64,000 nucleotides of DNA from Novosphingobium profundi (GCF_018491765.1 NZ_JABWCU010000003.1:372001-436000), one strand, 5' to 3'; numbered from the stretch's first letter, positions 45,248-54,827 are shown. Made by a program: numbers and translations. Notes: generated by a model not told the origin, from the sequence alone.

Positions 45248-47473
45248 ATGCCGGAGCGGCAAACCCAGGCAGAGACGGCGGCCTCGGCAAAGATTGAGGC
45301 GCAGGTCCAGCGAGATGAAGCAAAGGTAGCCGACGCGCAATTCTTCGTGCCGCCATCCGCCTCCATTCAGGAGCGGCAGCCGCGTGCCTTGCGCAGTGGG
45401 GACGCCTTTGCGCTGTTCGACACGCATGGCGACGCGCTTGGCGCCATGCATGGACCTGAGGGCGTCTATTATCGCGACACCCGGCACCTTTCCTATTGGC
45501 GCCTTACACTGTGCGGCGAATATCCGATGCTGCTCGGCTCCTCCATGGACGACCGGGTCGATGCGCTCATCGTCGATCTTACCAATCCGGACATCGTAGG
45601 GCGGGACAAGACTCTGATCACGAACGATGCGATACACATAAATCGCACCAAATTCCTGTTCGAGAACCGGATGCACGAGCGGATCGCGATCCGCAACTTC
45701 GATGAAGAGGCGCACCATGTTCGGATCGAAATCACCATGGGCAGCGACTTCAAGGACATGTTCGAGGTGCGCGGTACCCATCGCTCGCGGCGAGGGGACA
45801 AGCTCGCTCCCCATTTCCCCGACGGCAAGATCGTCCATCGTTATCGCGGCCTTGACGACGTCGAGCGCAAGACGATCATTGCCTTTTCGCCGCACCCGGC
45901 GATGCTTCAGGAGCATAGGGCGGAATTCCATCTCGACCTTGCTCCGGGCGAGCGCCGCGTTCTGTTCTGTGCGATCAGCTTCGAGGACGAGCATGAACTG
46001 CCGGCCGATCAGGCATTCCTGCAATGTTACCGGGCGCTGCGCCAGCGTCGCCGCTCTCGCAACCAGCAGCGCCCGCGCATCGCCTCTACCAATGCCGGTT
46101 TCGATGCCATGGTGTCACGCGCCGTCTCGGATCTTGCAACGCTGACCAGCACCACGGCGGATGGGCTGTGCGCCTATGCCGGCATCCCCTGGTACTGCAC
46201 CTTGTTTGGCCGGGATTCGCTGATAACGGCGCTCGAACTGCTCTGGTTCGATCCTGCCTTTGCGCGCGGGACGCTGCTGCGACTGGCCGAATTGCAGGCC
46301 ACCGAGGATGATCCGCTGGCGGATGCGGAGCCGGGCAAGATTCTGCACGAGACGCGTCAAGGCGAAATGGCCAATCTGCGCGAGGTGCCGTTCGGCCTCT
46401 ATTACGGCAGCGTCGATTCAACGCCGCTGTTCATCCACCTTGCAGGCGAATATCTGCGCCGCACCGGCGACATGGCGGCTATCGACCGGCTGTGGCCGCA
46501 TCTGCAGGCGGCGCTTGGCTGGCTCGACGACTATGCCGATCGGGACGGCGACGGCTTTCTCGAATATGGCGCGCGCAGCGGGGACGGCCTTCGCAATCAG
46601 GGCTGGAAGGACAGTTTCGACGCCATTTCCCATGCGGACGGCAGGCTTGCCGAGGGACCGATCGCGATCGTCGAGATGCAGGCCTATGCTTATGCCGCGT
46701 GGCGGGCAGCGGCGGCGATTTGTGCCTCTCGCGGCGATGATGCCGGCGCCTCCCACTGGAAAGACAAGGCGCGGGACATGAAGCGCCGGTTCGCCGAGAC
46801 CTTTTTCGATCCGGAGCTTGGCTGCTACATATTGGCGCTCGATGGCGAGAAAACGCCATGCCGCGTGGTCGCTTCCAATGCCGGCCATGCCCTGCTGATG
46901 GGGATTGCGACCCCGGATCATGCCGATGCCGTCGCCCAGCGGCTGATGGCGCCGGACTGCTTTTCCGGATGGGGCATCCGCACCCTGTCGCGCAGCGAGA
47001 AGCGCTATAACCCGATGAGCTATCATAATGGCTCGATCTGGCCGCATGACAATGCCCTGATCGCCGCTGGCTTCGCGCGCTATGGCAGACACGCGGATGC
47101 GGGACGTGTTCTTTCCGCCCTCTCAGCAGCCACCGCCTATTTCGATCAGAACCGGTTGCCGGAATTGTTCTGCGGATTTGTGCGCAAGCGGGGGCGAGCT
47201 CCTATCCTCTATCCGGTGGCCTGTGCCCCGCAGGCATGGTCAAGCGCATCTCCGCTGTTCCTGGTCCAGGCCGTACTCGGAATGGACATCGACCATCGCA
47301 GCACGATCATCTTCAATGGCCCACAACTGCCCGACTGTCTGTCTGCTCTGACTATAGAGCGGATCGGCTGCGGCGCGGGCACCGTCGATCTCGACATCCA
47401 GCAGGTCGGCCACGCCACCAGCGTCTTTGTTAAACGGCGAAGCGGTGGAATTACAGTCAACACCTTCAGTTGA
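45248..47473 (+). CDS. Glycogen debranching-type amylo-alpha-1,6-glucosidase family protein
   Basis: A 741-residue protein. An N-terminal debranching-like domain (FALFDTHGDALGAMHGPEGVYYRDTRHLSYW) is followed by an (alpha/alpha)6-barrel glucosidase-like domain (GIPWYCTLFGRDSLITAL, YHNGSIWPHDNALIAAG). It is likely to hydrolyse alpha-1,6 or similar glycosidic links. The start is ATG 45248; a TTG at 45236 that overlaps the previous stop is possible. Coupled to the glycosyltransferase gene by an eight-base gap. Confidence 0.88.
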   Translation: MPERQTQAETAASAKIEAQVQRDEAKVADAQFFVPPSASIQERQPRALRSGDAFALFDTHGDALGAMHGPEGVYYRDTRHLSYWRLTLCGEYPMLLGSSMDDRVDALIVDLTNPDIVGRDKTLITNDAIHINRTKFLFENRMHERIAIRNFDEEAHHVRIEITMGSDFKDMFEVRGTHRSRRGDKLAPHFPDGKIVHRYRGLDDVERKTIIAFSPHPAMLQEHRAEFHLDLAPGERRVLFCAISFEDEHELPADQAFLQCYRALRQRRRSRNQQRPRIASTNAGFDAMVSRAVSDLATLTSTTADGLCAYAGIPWYCTLFGRDSLITALELLWFDPAFARGTLLRLAELQATEDDPLADAEPGKILHETRQGEMANLREVPFGLYYGSVDSTPLFIHLAGEYLRRTGDMAAIDRLWPHLQAALGWLDDYADRDGDGFLEYGARSGDGLRNQGWKDSFDAISHADGRLAEGPIAIVEMQAYAYAAWRAAAAICASRGDDAGASHWKDKARDMKRRFAETFFDPELGCYILALDGEKTPCRVVASNAGHALLMGIATPDHADAVAQRLMAPDCFSGWGIRTLSRSEKRYNPMSYHNGSIWPHDNALIAAGFARYGRHADAGRVLSALSAATAYFDQNRLPELFCGFVRKRGRAPILYPVACAPQAWSSASPLFLVQAVLGMDIDHRSTIIFNGPQLPDCLSALTIERIGCGAGTVDLDIQQVGHATSVFVKRRSGGITVNTFS

Positions 47474-47630
47474 CCCGGCCACAGGCAGGAGATGAGCTAT
47501 GCCCAGAGGCGGGCTTTGATGATGTGACCGCCCGGTTGCCGTCGCGGATTGGGATGGCTGCTGACGGTCTTCGCTGCGGTCGATTATCTGACGCGAGGCG
47601 TGGATCATCTCAATTTCCCCGGGGTCGGGT

Positions 47631-47656
47631 GGAACGTTCAGGCCCCGGCTCCCGTT
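47631..47656 (+). promoter_or_regulatory. EcfG-type promoter: GGAAC-N17-CGTT
   Basis: A full match to the GGAAC-N16/17-CGTT consensus, ending 24 bases before the oxidoreductase start codon. The short leader carries an AAGGAGG ribosome-binding site, so the arrangement is consistent with a real stress promoter. Confidence 0.75.
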
Positions 47657-47680
47657 CCCCAAATGACAAGGAGGCGACCG

Positions 47681-49969
47681 ATGAGCGATCCCACGAGGCA
47701 GGACGAAAACACCGTTCACTATGAAGGGCCGGCAGGCGGCTGGGGATCGCTGAAAGGCATCAGCCGCATCTACGGCAAGGAATGGGCCACCCCCGCCACG
47801 CTTGAGACGCTGGCGCGGCAAAACAAGCCTGGCGGCTTCATGTGCGTGTCCTGCGCCTGGACCAAGCCCAAGCATCCCCACGCCTTCGAGTTCTGCGAGA
47901 ATGGCGCCAAGGCGACCTTGTGGGAGCTCACCAGCCGCCGCTGTGGACCCGATTTCTTTGCGGAGCATAGCGTCACCGAGCTTCAGGATTGGAGCGACTA
48001 TGATTTGGAGCAGTCGGGCCGGCTGACTCATCCGATGCGCTACGATCCTGCGACTGACAAATATCTCGAAGTGAGCTGGGATGAGGCGTTCGAGGGGATC
48101 GCCACCGAACTCAAGGCCATCGATCCTAAGTCGGTGATCTTCTACGCCTCAGGCCGAGCCAGCCTGGAGACCAGCTATCTTTACGCGCTATTCGCGCGGC
48201 TGTACGGCCACAACAACCTGCCCGACAGTTCGAACATGTGCCACGAGACGACTTCGGTGGGGCTGAAGAAGGTCACCGGATCGCCGGTCGGCACGTGCGT
48301 ACTCGACGATTTCGATAAGTGCGACGCGATCTTCTTTTTCGGCCAGAACACGGGACAGAACAGCCCGCGCTTCCTCCATCCGCTGCAAGACGCTGTGCGT
48401 CGGGGCTGCCGCATCGTCACTTTTAATCCCGTGCGGGAGAAAGGCCTGATTGCCTTCGCCAATCCGCAGGAGCCGGCGGCGATGCTGGCAGGCAAGGAGA
48501 CGCGCATCTCCGAGCTGTTCCTGCAGGTTCGCCCGAGCGGCGACATCGCCGCCATGATGGGACTGTGCAAACATGTGATGGCGCGCGAGCGCAGCCACTT
48601 GGCCGAGGCCCATCGCCATTTGCTCGATCTCGACTTCATCGGCCAACATTGCCACGGTTTCGACGATTTCGTCGAACGGATCGACGCGACGGGGTGGGAC
48701 GAAATCGAGCGCGAGAGCGGTATTGCGCGCGCCGATCTGGAGAAGGCGGCCGACATCTATTGCGATGCGCACAAGGTGATCGGCATCTACGGCATGGGCG
48801 TCACCCAGCACGTCCATGGTTCGCAGACCATTGGCATGTTCGTGAACTTCCTAGCGCTGCGCGGCAATCTCGGGCGCGAGGGCGCTGGCATCTCGCCGGT
48901 GCGCGGTCATTCGAACGTTCAGGGCCAGCGCACCGTCGGCATCTCCGAGAAACCGGAACTCGTGCCGTACGACAAGCTCAAGGACCTGTTTGGCTTCGAT
49001 CCGCCCCCCGAGAAGGGCATGGCGACGGTGGAGGCGTGCAAGGGTATTCTCGACGGCAGCGTCCACGCCTTCATCGGCTTGGGTGGCAATTTCGTCCGTG
49101 CGATCCCGGAGCGCGGTAAGATGGAAGAAGCCTGGCGGAAAATGTGGGCGACGGTCCAGATCGCGACCAAGCTCAATCGCAGCCATCTCATCAATGGCAA
49201 GGCCGCCTGGTTGCTCCCTTGCCTCGGCCGCAGTGAAAAGGACATGCAGGCAAGCGGCGCGCAGACCGTGACCATGGAAGACAGCCTGTCGATGATCCAT
49301 GGCTCCCGCGGGCATCGCAAGCCCGCGAGCGAGCATCTCATGTCCGAACTCGCGATCATAGCCGGAATTGCCAAGGCGACGCTGCCGACCAACCCCAAGG
49401 TCAAATGGGACGAATGGAGGGGGGACTATGCCAAGGTCCGCGACCTGATCGAGGCGACCTATCCTGACAAGTTCGAGAAGTTCAACGAGCGGATGTTGAC
49501 GCCGGGCGGCTTCTACAAGGGCAATCCCGCGCGTGAGCGGATCTGGAAGACCGAGAGCGGCAAGGTAGAGATCACCGTGCCGGACGGGCTGAATGCGTGC
49601 GGCTTCGCCGACAAGCCGGGCCGCTATCGGCTCATCACGCTGCGTTCCAATGATCAGTTCAACACCACCATCTACGGCTTTTCGGACCGAATGCGCGGGA
49701 TTGAGGGGCGCCGCGACGTGCTGCTGATCAGCCTGGACGAGATGGCGAAGGCGAACCTTGCGGAAGGTCAGGTCGTCGCGCTCGAAACTGACGCCGAAGA
49801 CGGCGTTCACCGCGAAGTCGCCGGGCTGACAGTTACCCCGTTCGATCTTCCTCCGGGCTGTGTCGGCGCCTACTATCCCGAAGCCAACCCGCTTGTGCCG
49901 CTCGACCACCACGACTGCCTATCGAAGACCCCGGCCTATAAATCGGTACCGGTACGGATCAGGCCATGA
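47681..49969 (+). CDS. FdhF/YdeP-family molybdopterin oxidoreductase
   Basis: A 762-residue molybdopterin oxidoreductase of the YdeP type. The N-terminal FMCVSCAWTKPKHPHAFEFC cysteines probably bind an Fe-S cluster. The core shows LSWDEAFEGI-type (VSWDEAFEGIATEL), NMCHETTSVGL and GQNTGQNSPRFLHPL segments of bis-MGD enzymes. E. coli YdeP is linked to acid resistance; the physiological substrate is unknown. Strong AAGGAGG before ATG 47681 fixes the start; the longer frame upstream is probably not translated. The perfect EcfG motif suggests stress expression. Confidence 0.9.
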   Translation: MSDPTRQDENTVHYEGPAGGWGSLKGISRIYGKEWATPATLETLARQNKPGGFMCVSCAWTKPKHPHAFEFCENGAKATLWELTSRRCGPDFFAEHSVTELQDWSDYDLEQSGRLTHPMRYDPATDKYLEVSWDEAFEGIATELKAIDPKSVIFYASGRASLETSYLYALFARLYGHNNLPDSSNMCHETTSVGLKKVTGSPVGTCVLDDFDKCDAIFFFGQNTGQNSPRFLHPLQDAVRRGCRIVTFNPVREKGLIAFANPQEPAAMLAGKETRISELFLQVRPSGDIAAMMGLCKHVMARERSHLAEAHRHLLDLDFIGQHCHGFDDFVERIDATGWDEIERESGIARADLEKAADIYCDAHKVIGIYGMGVTQHVHGSQTIGMFVNFLALRGNLGREGAGISPVRGHSNVQGQRTVGISEKPELVPYDKLKDLFGFDPPPEKGMATVEACKGILDGSVHAFIGLGGNFVRAIPERGKMEEAWRKMWATVQIATKLNRSHLINGKAAWLLPCLGRSEKDMQASGAQTVTMEDSLSMIHGSRGHRKPASEHLMSELAIIAGIAKATLPTNPKVKWDEWRGDYAKVRDLIEATYPDKFEKFNERMLTPGGFYKGNPARERIWKTESGKVEITVPDGLNACGFADKPGRYRLITLRSNDQFNTTIYGFSDRMRGIEGRRDVLLISLDEMAKANLAEGQVVALETDAEDGVHREVAGLTVTPFDLPPGCVGAYYPEANPLVPLDHHDCLSKTPAYKSVPVRIRP

Positions 49970-50135
49970 TCCGCCCGGAATTTCCATCTGGCCTGCCCCT
50001 GATCGTGATACTTTCGCTGGCAATTGGCGGCGTATGCGCTCGTCATCGCCGTGAGCAAGCGCGCACGCAGAGGATGTGAATCATGAATCTGGTCTGGCCA
50101 CACCTAAATTCGATCGGCATCGGGAAAGGCATGCG

Positions 50136-50741
50136 ATGATCAAGGCACTTCCTCTTAACTGCACGCTCAAGGCAAACCCTTTGGAAAGCTCCTCAACCGA
50201 TGCGATGCTGGCGGTGGTGTCGGAGGCCTTCCGCGCCAAGGACGTCGCGGTGAGCGAGGCCGTCCGCGTTGCGGCGTTGAATATCAAGCCTGGCGTCACG
50301 TCCGATGAGGGAGAGGGCGACAATTGGCCGGCCCTGCGCACTAAGATGCTCGCCCATGACATTCTCATCCTGGGCGGTCCGATCTGGATGGGGCAGATCG
50401 GCAGCATAGCCAAGCGCGTGCTCGAGCGCATGGACGCCTTCCTTTCCGAGGTGGACGACAATGGCCGGATGCCGAGCTATGGCAAGGTTGCGGTTGCCGC
50501 GATCGTTGGCAATGAGGACGGGGCGCATTTCTCATGCGCCCAGATCTTCCAGGCGCTCAACGATGTGGGTTGGACAATACCCGCGAACGGCGCTTGCTAC
50601 TGGGTGGGCGAGGCCATGGGATCGACTGATTTCAAGGACCTTGATGCGACACCCGAAATGGTGAGCAAGATGGCCAAGATGATGGCGGCCAACGCTGCGC
50701 ATCTGGCCGGGCTGCTCGCCGGCCACAATTATCCCCAATGA
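50136..50741 (+). CDS. Flavodoxin-like / NADPH-dependent FMN reductase family protein
   Basis: A 201-residue flavodoxin-fold protein with a start LPLNCTLK...SSSTDAM phosphate-binding loop, HDILILGGPIWMGQIGSIAKRVLERMD and VGNEDGAHF segments. It likely binds FMN and reduces quinones or azo/nitro compounds using NAD(P)H. AAAGG precedes ATG 50136; the 20-residue longer ORF start is not convincing. The stop overlaps the next oxidoreductase as ATGA. Confidence 0.85.
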   Translation: MIKALPLNCTLKANPLESSSTDAMLAVVSEAFRAKDVAVSEAVRVAALNIKPGVTSDEGEGDNWPALRTKMLAHDILILGGPIWMGQIGSIAKRVLERMDAFLSEVDDNGRMPSYGKVAVAAIVGNEDGAHFSCAQIFQALNDVGWTIPANGACYWVGEAMGSTDFKDLDATPEMVSKMAKMMAANAAHLAGLLAGHNYPQ

Positions 50742-52000
50742 AGCCTGATGCGGTTCGGCGCCTGGAACGGCACGCCTCGCTGGGCCTCACCGAAACGCAT
50801 GACTTGCGGACCGGAAACGTGCCATGGCGCGAGGCTGATTGGAAATTGCCGGCCAGCGACGCTTTTCCGTCCGAGCAGGTAGATGTCGCGATCCTGGGAT
50901 GCGGGATCGTCGGGGCCATCATCGCCGACCGACTCAGCGGCGCAGGTCGCCGGATCGCGATGTTCGACCGGCGCCCGCCCGGCTGCGGCAGCACCGCCGC
51001 TTCGACCGCGCAGATCATGTGGGCGATGGATGTGCCTATGAGCCATCTCTCCCAGACCATCGGTGAGACCGAGGCGGCCCGGCGATGGCGGCGCGTCCAT
51101 GAAGCCGTGCGGAGGCTTGGCGAACGCGTCGACGAACTGGGCATCGAGAATGGGCGGCATGAATGCCCGACCCTGTATCTGGCGGGCGATGTCCTCAACG
51201 AATCCGGCTTGTCCGAGGAAGCGCGGATGCACCGGCGTCATGGCCTTCCCTCCGATCTCCTCGAAGCGCAGGCCGTCGCGCGGCGCTTCGGCATCGCGCC
51301 CCGGGCAGCGATCGTCTCGCAGGGCGGATTTGATATCGATCCGGTCCGCACGTGTCTCGCCATGCTGGGTCGCGCCAGAGCGGCGGGCGCAAGCCTGACC
51401 TGGCCCGTTGATGTCGTGGCACTCCATCCCGCCCAGGACGGTATCCTGATCGAGGCGGCCGACGGTCGGCGCTGCCATGCACGCGATGTCATTTTGGCGA
51501 CGGGATATGAACGCGCAACTTTTTTCCTGCCGCCCGCCTTTCGCCTCCATTCCACATTCGCCATCGCAACCTTACCTGGCACCGCCCCACTCTGGCGCGA
51601 GGGCGCAATGCTCTGGGAGGCCGCTGATCCCTATATGTATATGCGGACCGACCGGCTTGGCCGGATCATCGCAGGCGGCGAAGATATCGATCACGCCGAG
51701 GGCCACGGCCGGAACGCCCTCATCGGTGCGAAGGCAGGCAAAATCGCCGCCAAGCTGCAAGCCTTGCTGGGGAGCGGACCCATCACCATCGAACGGCAAT
51801 GGGCGGCGACCTTCGGATCCTCGCCCGACGGGCTACCCGCGATCGGGCAGGCAGCAGCCATGCCACACGTCTGGCTGGCTGCTGCCTTCGGCGGGAATGG
51901 TATCGCGTTCGCAAGCCTGGCAGCGGATATCTTGGAACATGAGCTGGGCGGGCGGGAGGACCCCGACCGAAACTGCTTCTGTCCCTATCGGTTCGGATGA
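50738..52000 (+). CDS. FAD-dependent oxidoreductase (DAO family)
   Basis: A 420-residue protein with an N-terminal Rossmann dinucleotide loop VAILGCGIVGAIIADRL (GxGxxG) near residue 50 and an FDRRPP ribose-binding acidic end. A C-terminal WAATFGSSPDGLPAIG and AFGGNGIAFASLAADIL FAD-closing region is present. DAO-type enzymes oxidise amines or amino acids; substrate unknown. The first 45 residues precede the FAD fold and may guide assembly. ATGA overlap with the flavodoxin gene indicates coupling. Confidence 0.87.
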   Translation: MKPDAVRRLERHASLGLTETHDLRTGNVPWREADWKLPASDAFPSEQVDVAILGCGIVGAIIADRLSGAGRRIAMFDRRPPGCGSTAASTAQIMWAMDVPMSHLSQTIGETEAARRWRRVHEAVRRLGERVDELGIENGRHECPTLYLAGDVLNESGLSEEARMHRRHGLPSDLLEAQAVARRFGIAPRAAIVSQGGFDIDPVRTCLAMLGRARAAGASLTWPVDVVALHPAQDGILIEAADGRRCHARDVILATGYERATFFLPPAFRLHSTFAIATLPGTAPLWREGAMLWEAADPYMYMRTDRLGRIIAGGEDIDHAEGHGRNALIGAKAGKIAAKLQALLGSGPITIERQWAATFGSSPDGLPAIGQAAAMPHVWLAAAFGGNGIAFASLAADILEHELGGREDPDRNCFCPYRFG

Positions 52001-52314
52001 CGGACGAACGGCTCGAGACCGTGTCCGCGTAGCCGTTGCGATCGGCCAGCGCCTTGCCGATTTCTTCTTCCTCGAGCAAAGCCGTTGATGCAGCGTCCGA
52101 CGACCGGCGGATGGAGTTTTCTTCGAAGGGGGCGACCAGTCCGCCGGAGAGAAAATGGTGATGATCGGCATGCGAGCCGCAGTCGGCGCGCGTCATCTTC
52201 ATCCGGTCGATGTGGTCGACGTTCCCAAATGGGTGTCGGCGGTGCCGCTAATGTCTATGTGCGGCACCAACGGCTGCGAGATCGACAATGATCAATCTCC
52301 TTTGTGAGCAGCGT
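52001..52314. other. Intergenic region between two convergent units
   Basis: No supported gene. A few short open frames on either strand lack ribosome-binding sites. This may hold decayed coding sequence, but I cannot identify a parent family. Confidence 0.4.
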
Positions 52315-52500
52315 TCATTGCTGCGAGGGATAATCCTCGGGTTTGACCGTGCCGACGTTCGGACGGTCCTCGACCTTCTCGGGTTTCTGTCCACCCGGCG
52401 TTGGGCTGGCATCGCCGCCGGCATCGGGCCGTGCATCGCCAAGCGGGCCGTGCGGGGTGGCCTCTTGCTCGCTCTTTCCTTTGGTTTCTTCGGTCATCAT
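52315..52500 (-). CDS. Small acidic hypothetical protein
   Basis: A 61-residue, strongly charged, Pro/Gly-rich protein with no membrane segment (TEETKGKSEQEATPHGPLGD then VEDRPNVGTVKPEDYP). It is probably disordered. AAGGAAGGATCCG precedes the tandem ATG codons. The C-terminal EDRPNV...KPEDYP pattern looks familiar from small stress-linked proteins of alphaproteobacteria, but I cannot name a family. Confidence 0.55.
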   Translation of the reverse strand: MMTEETKGKSEQEATPHGPLGDARPDAGGDASPTPGGQKPEKVEDRPNVGTVKPEDYPSQQ

Positions 52501-52517
52501 CGGATCCTTCCTTCGGT

Positions 52518-52778
52518 TCAGTAGCGGCCGTCTCGCGCGTTGCTGCGTCCAGCGCCGTCGCGCCCGGCGCGCGTATCGTCTTCCTCGCCCTTGCGGGTCA
52601 TAGCATCCGGATCATGGTAATCAGGAGCACAGCCGCCGCTCAGCGGATCGCGTCTGGCCTCGCGGTCGAGCGTGCCCCTCGACCGGCGCGCCGCGCCTCC
52701 GGGCCGCTTCTCGGTCGAGATGTTGGGATTGCGGGATTGTTGCGTCGGGAGTTCGCTCTTGCGCCGGGCCTTATCCAT
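52518..52778 (-). CDS. Small basic/charged hypothetical protein
   Basis: An 86-residue hydrophilic protein, rich in Arg, Ser and Gly, with DKARRKSELPTQQSRNPNIS at its start. AAGGAG six bases before ATG 52778 supports translation; the start overlaps the DUF3175 stop by eight bases. No family recognised; probably disordered. Confidence 0.6.
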   Translation of the reverse strand: MDKARRKSELPTQQSRNPNISTEKRPGGAARRSRGTLDREARRDPLSGGCAPDYHDPDAMTRKGEEDDTRAGRDGAGRSNARDGRY

Positions 52779-53076
52779 GGGCCGACTCCTTATCCGCATG
52801 CGGCTCCTTGCCGAACGCCTTGCGCAGCTCGTCCTTGGCTTCCTCAAGCACCTTGCGCTGACGCTTGCCGAGATTGTCGCCGGCGCGATTGATATAGAAA
52901 GTGAGCATGCCCATCGCCGACTGAAGTGGCGTGCCCTTGCGTCGCTTGCTGTGCTCGGCCGAGCGCTTGAGCGACTGCGCGATCTTCGCCGGATCGTCTT
53001 GCTTGAATACGCCCTCGTCGAGATCAAGTGCGTCACTATGTTCGGTCACGTCCTGCGACCATTTCTTCTTAGACAT
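52771..53076 (-). CDS. DUF3175-like protein
   Basis: A 101-residue hydrophilic protein (SKKKWSQDVTEHSDALDLDEGVF, then KIAQSLKRSAEHSKRRKGTPLQSAMGMLTFYINRAG), a pattern I associate with DUF3175. The family is found in stress-related small-protein loci; molecular role unknown. The start is ATG 53076 with GGAG upstream. GGCAC-N17-CGTT at 53187-53212 (minus) is one mismatch from the EcfG promoter. Confidence 0.8.
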   Translation of the reverse strand: MSKKKWSQDVTEHSDALDLDEGVFKQDDPAKIAQSLKRSAEHSKRRKGTPLQSAMGMLTFYINRAGDNLGKRQRKVLEEAKDELRKAFGKEPHADKESAHG

Positions 53077-53361
53077 GTCCACGTCTCCAGATGCGGGTGC
53101 GGGTCAAAGATCGGCATCGGTGAGTTCGCGCGGCGTCGCGAGAACACTCATGCCTAGAGCCGTATGGCCCTGGTGCTTTCTCAAGAAACGCCGGCCGCCC
53201 CGGAAAGGTGCCCGGCGTCAAGCATTCCTTCCCAAATCCCGCCCGCATCGTCCAATTTGCGGCCAGCCACCCTTTGCCGGCGGGCGGTGGGCCTGACCGC
53301 AGGGACGGACAAACCAGCAGCTGGGTTCTTCTCACGCGATCAGAAGAAGGAAGAAGGTTAG

Positions 53362-53912
53362 GCCTCGGTCGCCGAGACGCTGGAGCCGATCCTGTCCGAC
53401 GCGGTGACGCGCGCAGCTGCGTCCCTGCTCGAAGCGCAGGTTGCCGGACTCAGCATCGCCTTCGCGGAAAGCTGCACGGGCGTGTCTGTTGGCTTTGCTA
53501 CTCACCGCGCTCGAGGGGGCGAGTGACGCCTTCGAGCGCGGTTTCATCGCCTACAGCAAGCTGCCCAAGTGTGATTTGCTGGGAGTCAGCCATTCCATGA
53601 TCGGCAATTACGGCGCGGTCAACGAGGCGGTAGCGCGCGCGATGGCGCTGGGCGCACTTGCGCGCTCAAACGCGAGCCTCGCGATCGCTATTACCGGCTT
53701 CGCCGGACCTGCCGGACCAGGCGACGAGGCGGGCCTCGTCCATTTCGCCTGCGCCCTACACGGTATCGCGAGTCGGCACGGGGTAGAGCATTTCGGCGAC
53801 ATCGGGCGCAGTCCGGACCGCCTGCCTGCGCGTGGCGATGCTCGGCGATATGCCGGCCGCCGCCAGGCGGCGGCCGCGTGCCGTTAGTCAAAAGGATTCT
53901 CAGATGCAATGA
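53362..53912 (+). pseudogene. CinA-family (nicotinamide-nucleotide amidase) pseudogene
   Basis: Three reading frames together spell a CinA C-terminal-type amidase: SIAFAESCTG (about 53452-53481), then one frameshift near 53484, then LLTALEGASDAFERGFIAYSKLPKCDLLGVSHSMIGNYGAVNEAV and AITGFAGPAGPGDEAGLVHFACALHG, then a second frameshift near 53815 to TACLRVAMLGDMPAAA. No start codon follows the TAG at 53359 in the first frame. The family normally deamidates nicotinamide mononucleotide. Function is almost certainly lost. Confidence 0.82.
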
Positions 53913-54164
53913 AACTAAATAATTTAAGTCCATTAAATCAATTTCTTAGATATTATTCGCATTTTAGAGCGAAGCGTCATCTGTCCAGTTGGAATTGCCC
54001 ATCAAAGGTTTCACATAACGTCGGTATCGAACATTCAGGGTGTTGCGACGAACAAGAGCATCGCGAGGGGCCAATCGACCCAGACAAGCTTCGCGGAGCA
54101 GCGACATTGAAAGTTTTCGGGAACGCTTTGTGCTGCGCTTGGTTGCGAAGGCAGGGAGGGCAAA
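53913..54164. other. Promoter region of the respiratory operon
   Basis: AT-rich from 53905 to 53970 (TAAATAATTTAAG-like), unusual for the window and a likely promoter or transfer scar. GGAAC-N16-GGTT at 54120-54144 is one mismatch from an EcfG motif, 20 bases before the actA start. No gene is seen. Confidence 0.45.
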
Positions 54165-54827
54165 TTGAGCCAGCTATTCCAGCCAACGTCGAACACGCTT
54201 GCGCGACTGGCGCTCGTGGCCCTCGTCGCCGGCCCGCTGCTGCTCGCGATCATCGGCGGTGTCCTCGCCAGAAGCAAATACATGACCGGGGAGGGCCGTT
54301 TCGTGGAACAGGAGGTGCCTTTCAGCCACAAGCATCATGCAGGCGAGCTCGGCATTGATTGCCGCTATTGCCATACCGGCGTCGAGGTCCAGGCGGATGC
54401 GGTCGTGCCGCCAACCCATACCTGCATGACCTGCCACTCGCAGGTATGGACCAATGCATCGATGCTCGCCCCCCTGCGCAAAAGCCTTGCCGAGAACAGG
54501 CCGCTGGCCTGGAAGCGCGTAAACCGCATGCCCGACTACGTCTATTTCGATCACCACGTCCACGTGAAGAACGGCGTGCCTTGTGAGGCCTGCCACGGCG
54601 ACGTGCGCGCCATGCCGCTGACCCGTCAGGCGGCACCGTTGACGATGGGCTGGTGCCTCGGCTGCCACACGTCGCCAGAGGATCATCTTGTCGCGCCCGC
54701 CCGTGTTTACGACAGCGCGCCATACGAAGGCCGCACGGCGAGGGACCGCGACTTCGCCCGGATGACGGTGGCCCGCCTAGCCCATCAGGGCCGCAACCTC
54801 ACGGATTGCTCGACATGTCATCGCTGA
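54165..54827 (+). CDS. actA: Alternative complex III subunit ActA, pentahaem cytochrome c
   Basis: A 220-residue protein with one N-terminal membrane anchor (residues 13-35) and five CxxCH haem sites: CRYCH, CMTCH, CEACH, CLGCH and CSTCH. In alternative complex III ActA sits on the periplasmic side and passes quinol-derived electrons to a cytochrome or oxidase. The start is TTG 54165 after GGGAGG; the next gene overlaps its end by 13 bases. First gene of the respiratory operon. Confidence 0.92.
   Translation: MSQLFQPTSNTLARLALVALVAGPLLLAIIGGVLARSKYMTGEGRFVEQEVPFSHKHHAGELGIDCRYCHTGVEVQADAVVPPTHTCMTCHSQVWTNASMLAPLRKSLAENRPLAWKRVNRMPDYVYFDHHVHVKNGVPCEACHGDVRAMPLTRQAAPLTMGWCLGCHTSPEDHLVAPARVYDSAPYEGRTARDRDFARMTVARLAHQGRNLTDCSTCHR

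Noticed and set aside
47549..47680. Upstream extension of the molybdopterin oxidoreductase
   Set aside because: A strong AAGGAGG site and the perfect promoter motif place transcription and translation start just before 47681, within the extension.
54120..54144. EcfG-like motif before actA (GGAAC-N16-GGTT)
   Set aside because: One mismatch with a different spacing; at this stringency a chance match in the intergenic regions is quite possible, so it is not called as a promoter.
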